A program made the position numbers and the translations under genes. Under the pieces are notes generated by a model. It made no database searches. It was not told where the DNA came from and worked only from the letters and a program-made list of their open reading frames with translations. This document shows, piece by piece, positions 62,046 through 64,000 of a stretch of DNA of 64,000 nucleotides. The DNA is from Sphingobium sp. AP50 (GTDB lineage Bacteria; Pseudomonadota; Alphaproteobacteria; Sphingomonadales; Sphingomonadaceae): NCBI RefSeq assembly GCF_900109095.1, contig NZ_FNYZ01000016.1, positions 90,562-154,561 on the forward strand, read 5' to 3'. Each line of letters starts with the position of its first letter. Within the stretch, counting starts at the first letter, position 1.

Positions 62046-63653
62046 ATGACCCTTGCCCGGCTTCTGCTCGCCGCCACTCTTCTGACCGCCACGCCCGTTC
62101 TGGCGCAAAGTGACGTTCCGCATATCCAAACCAAGGCTGGCCGCCATGCCCTGATCGTGGACGGCGCGCCCTTCCTGATGCTGGGCGGACAGGTCAACAA
62201 CAGCAGCAACTATGCCGCGCCGCTGGAAAAGGTCTGGGTAACGCTCGACCGGATCGGCGCCAACACGGTCGAAGTGCCGATCGCCTGGGAGCAACTGGAG
62301 CCGAAGGAGGGGACGTTCGACTATAGCTTCGTCCAGACCCTGCTCGAAGAAGCGCGCAAGCATGACAAGCGCATCGTGCTGCTGTGGTTCGGTGCGTGGA
62401 AGAATACGGGGCTGGCCTATACGCCCGACTGGGTGAAGCTCGACAATCGCCGCTTCCCGCGCATGAAGACCAAGGATGGCAAGGATCATGGCGTCCTGTC
62501 TCCCCATGGCGCGGCGACGCTGGAGGCGGACAAGCGCGCCTTCCTGAAGCTGATGACCTATATCCGCGATCATGATGCCCAGAATACGGTCATCATGGTG
62601 CAGCCGGAAAATGAGGTTGGCAGCTACAAGAACCCGCGCGACTATGCCCCGGCCGCGCAAAAGCTGTTCGACGGGCAGGTGCCCGCCACGCTGACCAAGG
62701 CGTTGAAGAAGCCGGGCGAGACATGGGCCGGCGTCTTTGGCGATCAGGCCGACCGCGCCTTCAACACATGGTATACCGCCCGCTATATCGAAGCGCTGGC
62801 GGCAGAGGGCAAGGCGATCAAGCCGCTGCCCATGTATGTGAACGCATCGCTGGGCGATCCCTTTGCCAAGCCCGATCCGATGGCGCTGTCCAGCGGCGGG
62901 CCGCAGGGCGATGTCATCGATATCTGGAAGGCGGCGGCCCCCTCCATCGATATCGCCGCGCCTGACATTTACGATCGCGCCAGCCGCAATGTGTTCAAGC
63001 ATCTCGATCTCTACACACGGCCGGACAATGCGCTGATGGTGCCGGAAATCGGCAATGCGCGCGAATATGCCCGCTATTTCTGGGCGACGCTGGGGCGCGG
63101 GGCGATCGGCTTCTCGCCCTTCGGCATGGATGACACCGATTATTTCAACTATCCGCTGGGCGCCAAAAGCTTCGACGATGCGACGCTCCATGCCTTCGGC
63201 CAGAAATATCGCATCCTGGCTGCCGCCCCCTGGGCGAAGATCGCCTTCGACCATCCGGTCTGGGGCGCGGCCAAGCCCGATGACGGCACCCCGCTCAGCA
63301 CGACGATGGGCGACTGGACGATCACCGCCAGCTTTGGTCAGTGGCAGTTCGGCCAGCGCGAATGGTTCCCCAAGGCGGACCTGCCCGCCTGGGCGACCGA
63401 GCCGACCGGCGGCATGGTGGTGGCGCAACTGTCCGCCAATGAATTCCTCTTCACCGGCGACCATGTCCGCGTGGACTTCGCCCCGAAGGAAGGCAGCGCG
63501 CCGGGCGGCATGATCGTCAAGGTGGAGGAAGGCCATTTCGACAAGGGCCAATGGGTGATGGACCGCATCTGGAATGGCGACCAGACCGATTACGGCCTGA
63601 ACCTGATCGACAAGCCGGTCTGGATCAAGGTGACGATGGGTCGCTATCGGTGA
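62046..63653 (+). CDS. GH35-type beta-galactosidase with DUF5597 domain, exported
   Basis: 535 aa from ATG 62046. Signal peptide MTLARLLLAATLLTATPVLA. GH35-like barrel: VDGAPFLMLGGQVNNSS, VPIAWEQLEPKEGTFDY, acid/base Glu190 in VQPENEVGSY, nucleophile Glu334 in MVPEIGNARE; C-terminal beta region (from about 400) as in DUF5597 proteins. The same layout is found in the Cellvibrio Bgl35A type, which removes galactose from xyloglucan oligosaccharides (from memory, to be checked). Last gene of the rightward operon, 11 nt after the mutarotase. Confidence 0.82.
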   Translation: MTLARLLLAATLLTATPVLAQSDVPHIQTKAGRHALIVDGAPFLMLGGQVNNSSNYAAPLEKVWVTLDRIGANTVEVPIAWEQLEPKEGTFDYSFVQTLLEEARKHDKRIVLLWFGAWKNTGLAYTPDWVKLDNRRFPRMKTKDGKDHGVLSPHGAATLEADKRAFLKLMTYIRDHDAQNTVIMVQPENEVGSYKNPRDYAPAAQKLFDGQVPATLTKALKKPGETWAGVFGDQADRAFNTWYTARYIEALAAEGKAIKPLPMYVNASLGDPFAKPDPMALSSGGPQGDVIDIWKAAAPSIDIAAPDIYDRASRNVFKHLDLYTRPDNALMVPEIGNAREYARYFWATLGRGAIGFSPFGMDDTDYFNYPLGAKSFDDATLHAFGQKYRILAAAPWAKIAFDHPVWGAAKPDDGTPLSTTMGDWTITASFGQWQFGQREWFPKADLPAWATEPTGGMVVAQLSANEFLFTGDHVRVDFAPKEGSAPGGMIVKVEEGHFDKGQWVMDRIWNGDQTDYGLNLIDKPVWIKVTMGRYR

Positions 63654-63767
63654 ATAGTGTCTGATGCTGCGGCGGATGTCCTCCGACATTGCGCCACTTA
63701 ACATTGAGGTGGTGCCGGTTTTCTGGGCAGGATGCTAAGCTAATCCCGACGTGAGGAACGGACGGGA

Positions 63768-64000
63768 ATGAAGACGACGAGAAAGCGGTATTTTGCAGAC
63801 TTCAAGGCGAAGGTAGCGCTGGAGGCGATCCGTGGGGATCTGACGCTGGCGGAATTGGCAGCCAAGCATGGCGTGCATCATATGATGATCGCGGCGTGGA
63901 AGCGTCAGGCCATTGACGGGATGGCAAGCACGTTCTCCGGAGCCGGCGATGCGGTCAAGGCTGCCAGCGAGAGCGAGGTAGAGAAGTTGCACGCCAAGAT
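63768..64000 (+). CDS. IS3-family transposase OrfA (3' end outside window)
   Basis: The frame starts at ATG 63768 and is open to the window end (77 codons visible). KRYFADFKAKVALEAIRG, LTLAELAAKHGVHHMMIAAW and KRQAIDGM form the helix-turn-helix of IS3-group OrfA proteins. The sequence looks intact so far, unlike the decayed element at 14190-15410, to which it is not closely related. The left terminal repeat could not be located with confidence in 63654-63767; a GCCAC/GTGG-type hairpin occurs there. Confidence 0.8.
   Translation, partial: MKTTRKRYFADFKAKVALEAIRGDLTLAELAAKHGVHHMMIAAWKRQAIDGMASTFSGAGDAVKAASESEVEKLHAK

Overview
The window looks like chromosomal DNA of a GC-rich alphaproteobacterium, most likely a sphingomonad (Sphingobium/Sphingomonas type). 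The inference rests on protein style (Caulobacter/Xanthomonas-type TonB-dependent receptor, Fe-S type PurF, an aerobic CobG/CobN cobalamin pathway, an MFS-PlsC-AMP ligase fusion) and on a ROSE-like thermometer before an Hsp20 gene. No species can be assigned from the sequence alone.

Layout. 1-6245: housekeeping genes (photolyase end, cfa, an SDR, purF, chrA). 6446-11384: a complete cytochrome c maturation operon ccmC-D-E-F-G-H-I, with a palindromic repeat between ccmE and ccmF. 11531-14132: kup, then an Hsp20 gene with a heat-shock promoter and a thermometer-like leader. 14190-15410: a decayed IS3-family element. 15608-22240: an iron/siderophore region with a LysR regulator, a FepA-like receptor and, convergently, an exbB-exbD-tonB-esterase operon. 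22303-29355: a TetR regulator divergent from a DUF2339 membrane protein, followed by a lysophospholipid transporter/acyltransferase/AMP-ligase fusion.

29581-45335 is an aerobic cobalamin locus. A cobalamin riboswitch precedes a NiCoT cobalt transporter. A second riboswitch precedes cobW-cobN-cobG-cobH-cobI-cobJ, then cobL-cobE-cobM-cobB-cobF-cobO-bluB, with most genes overlapping by 4 nt. cobK sits inside the run on the opposite strand. Both riboswitches are followed by the same roughly 65-nt structured segment. The CobS/CobT partners of CobN and the nucleotide-loop assembly genes are not in the window.

45372-63653 is the most interesting part: two divergent operons that together read as a carbohydrate utilization locus. 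Leftward: IclR regulator, alpha/beta hydrolase, two SGNH esterases, GH29 alpha-L-fucosidase, GH31 (alpha-xylosidase/alpha-glucosidase) and GH1 beta-glucosidase. Rightward: TonB-dependent receptor, FucP L-fucose permease, an aldo/keto reductase fused to a UxaA N-terminal (SAF) domain, a UxaA large subunit, an SDR, a sugar mutarotase and a GH35/DUF5597 beta-galactosidase. The enzyme set matches the linkages of fucosylated, O-acetylated xyloglucan oligosaccharides and includes non-phosphorylative L-fucose catabolism. No endo-xyloglucanase is present, so the locus looks like an oligosaccharide scavenging system. The window ends in the first ORF of another IS3-family element.

No tRNA, rRNA or CRISPR array was recognised. 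Function calls come from motif reading, with no database search.
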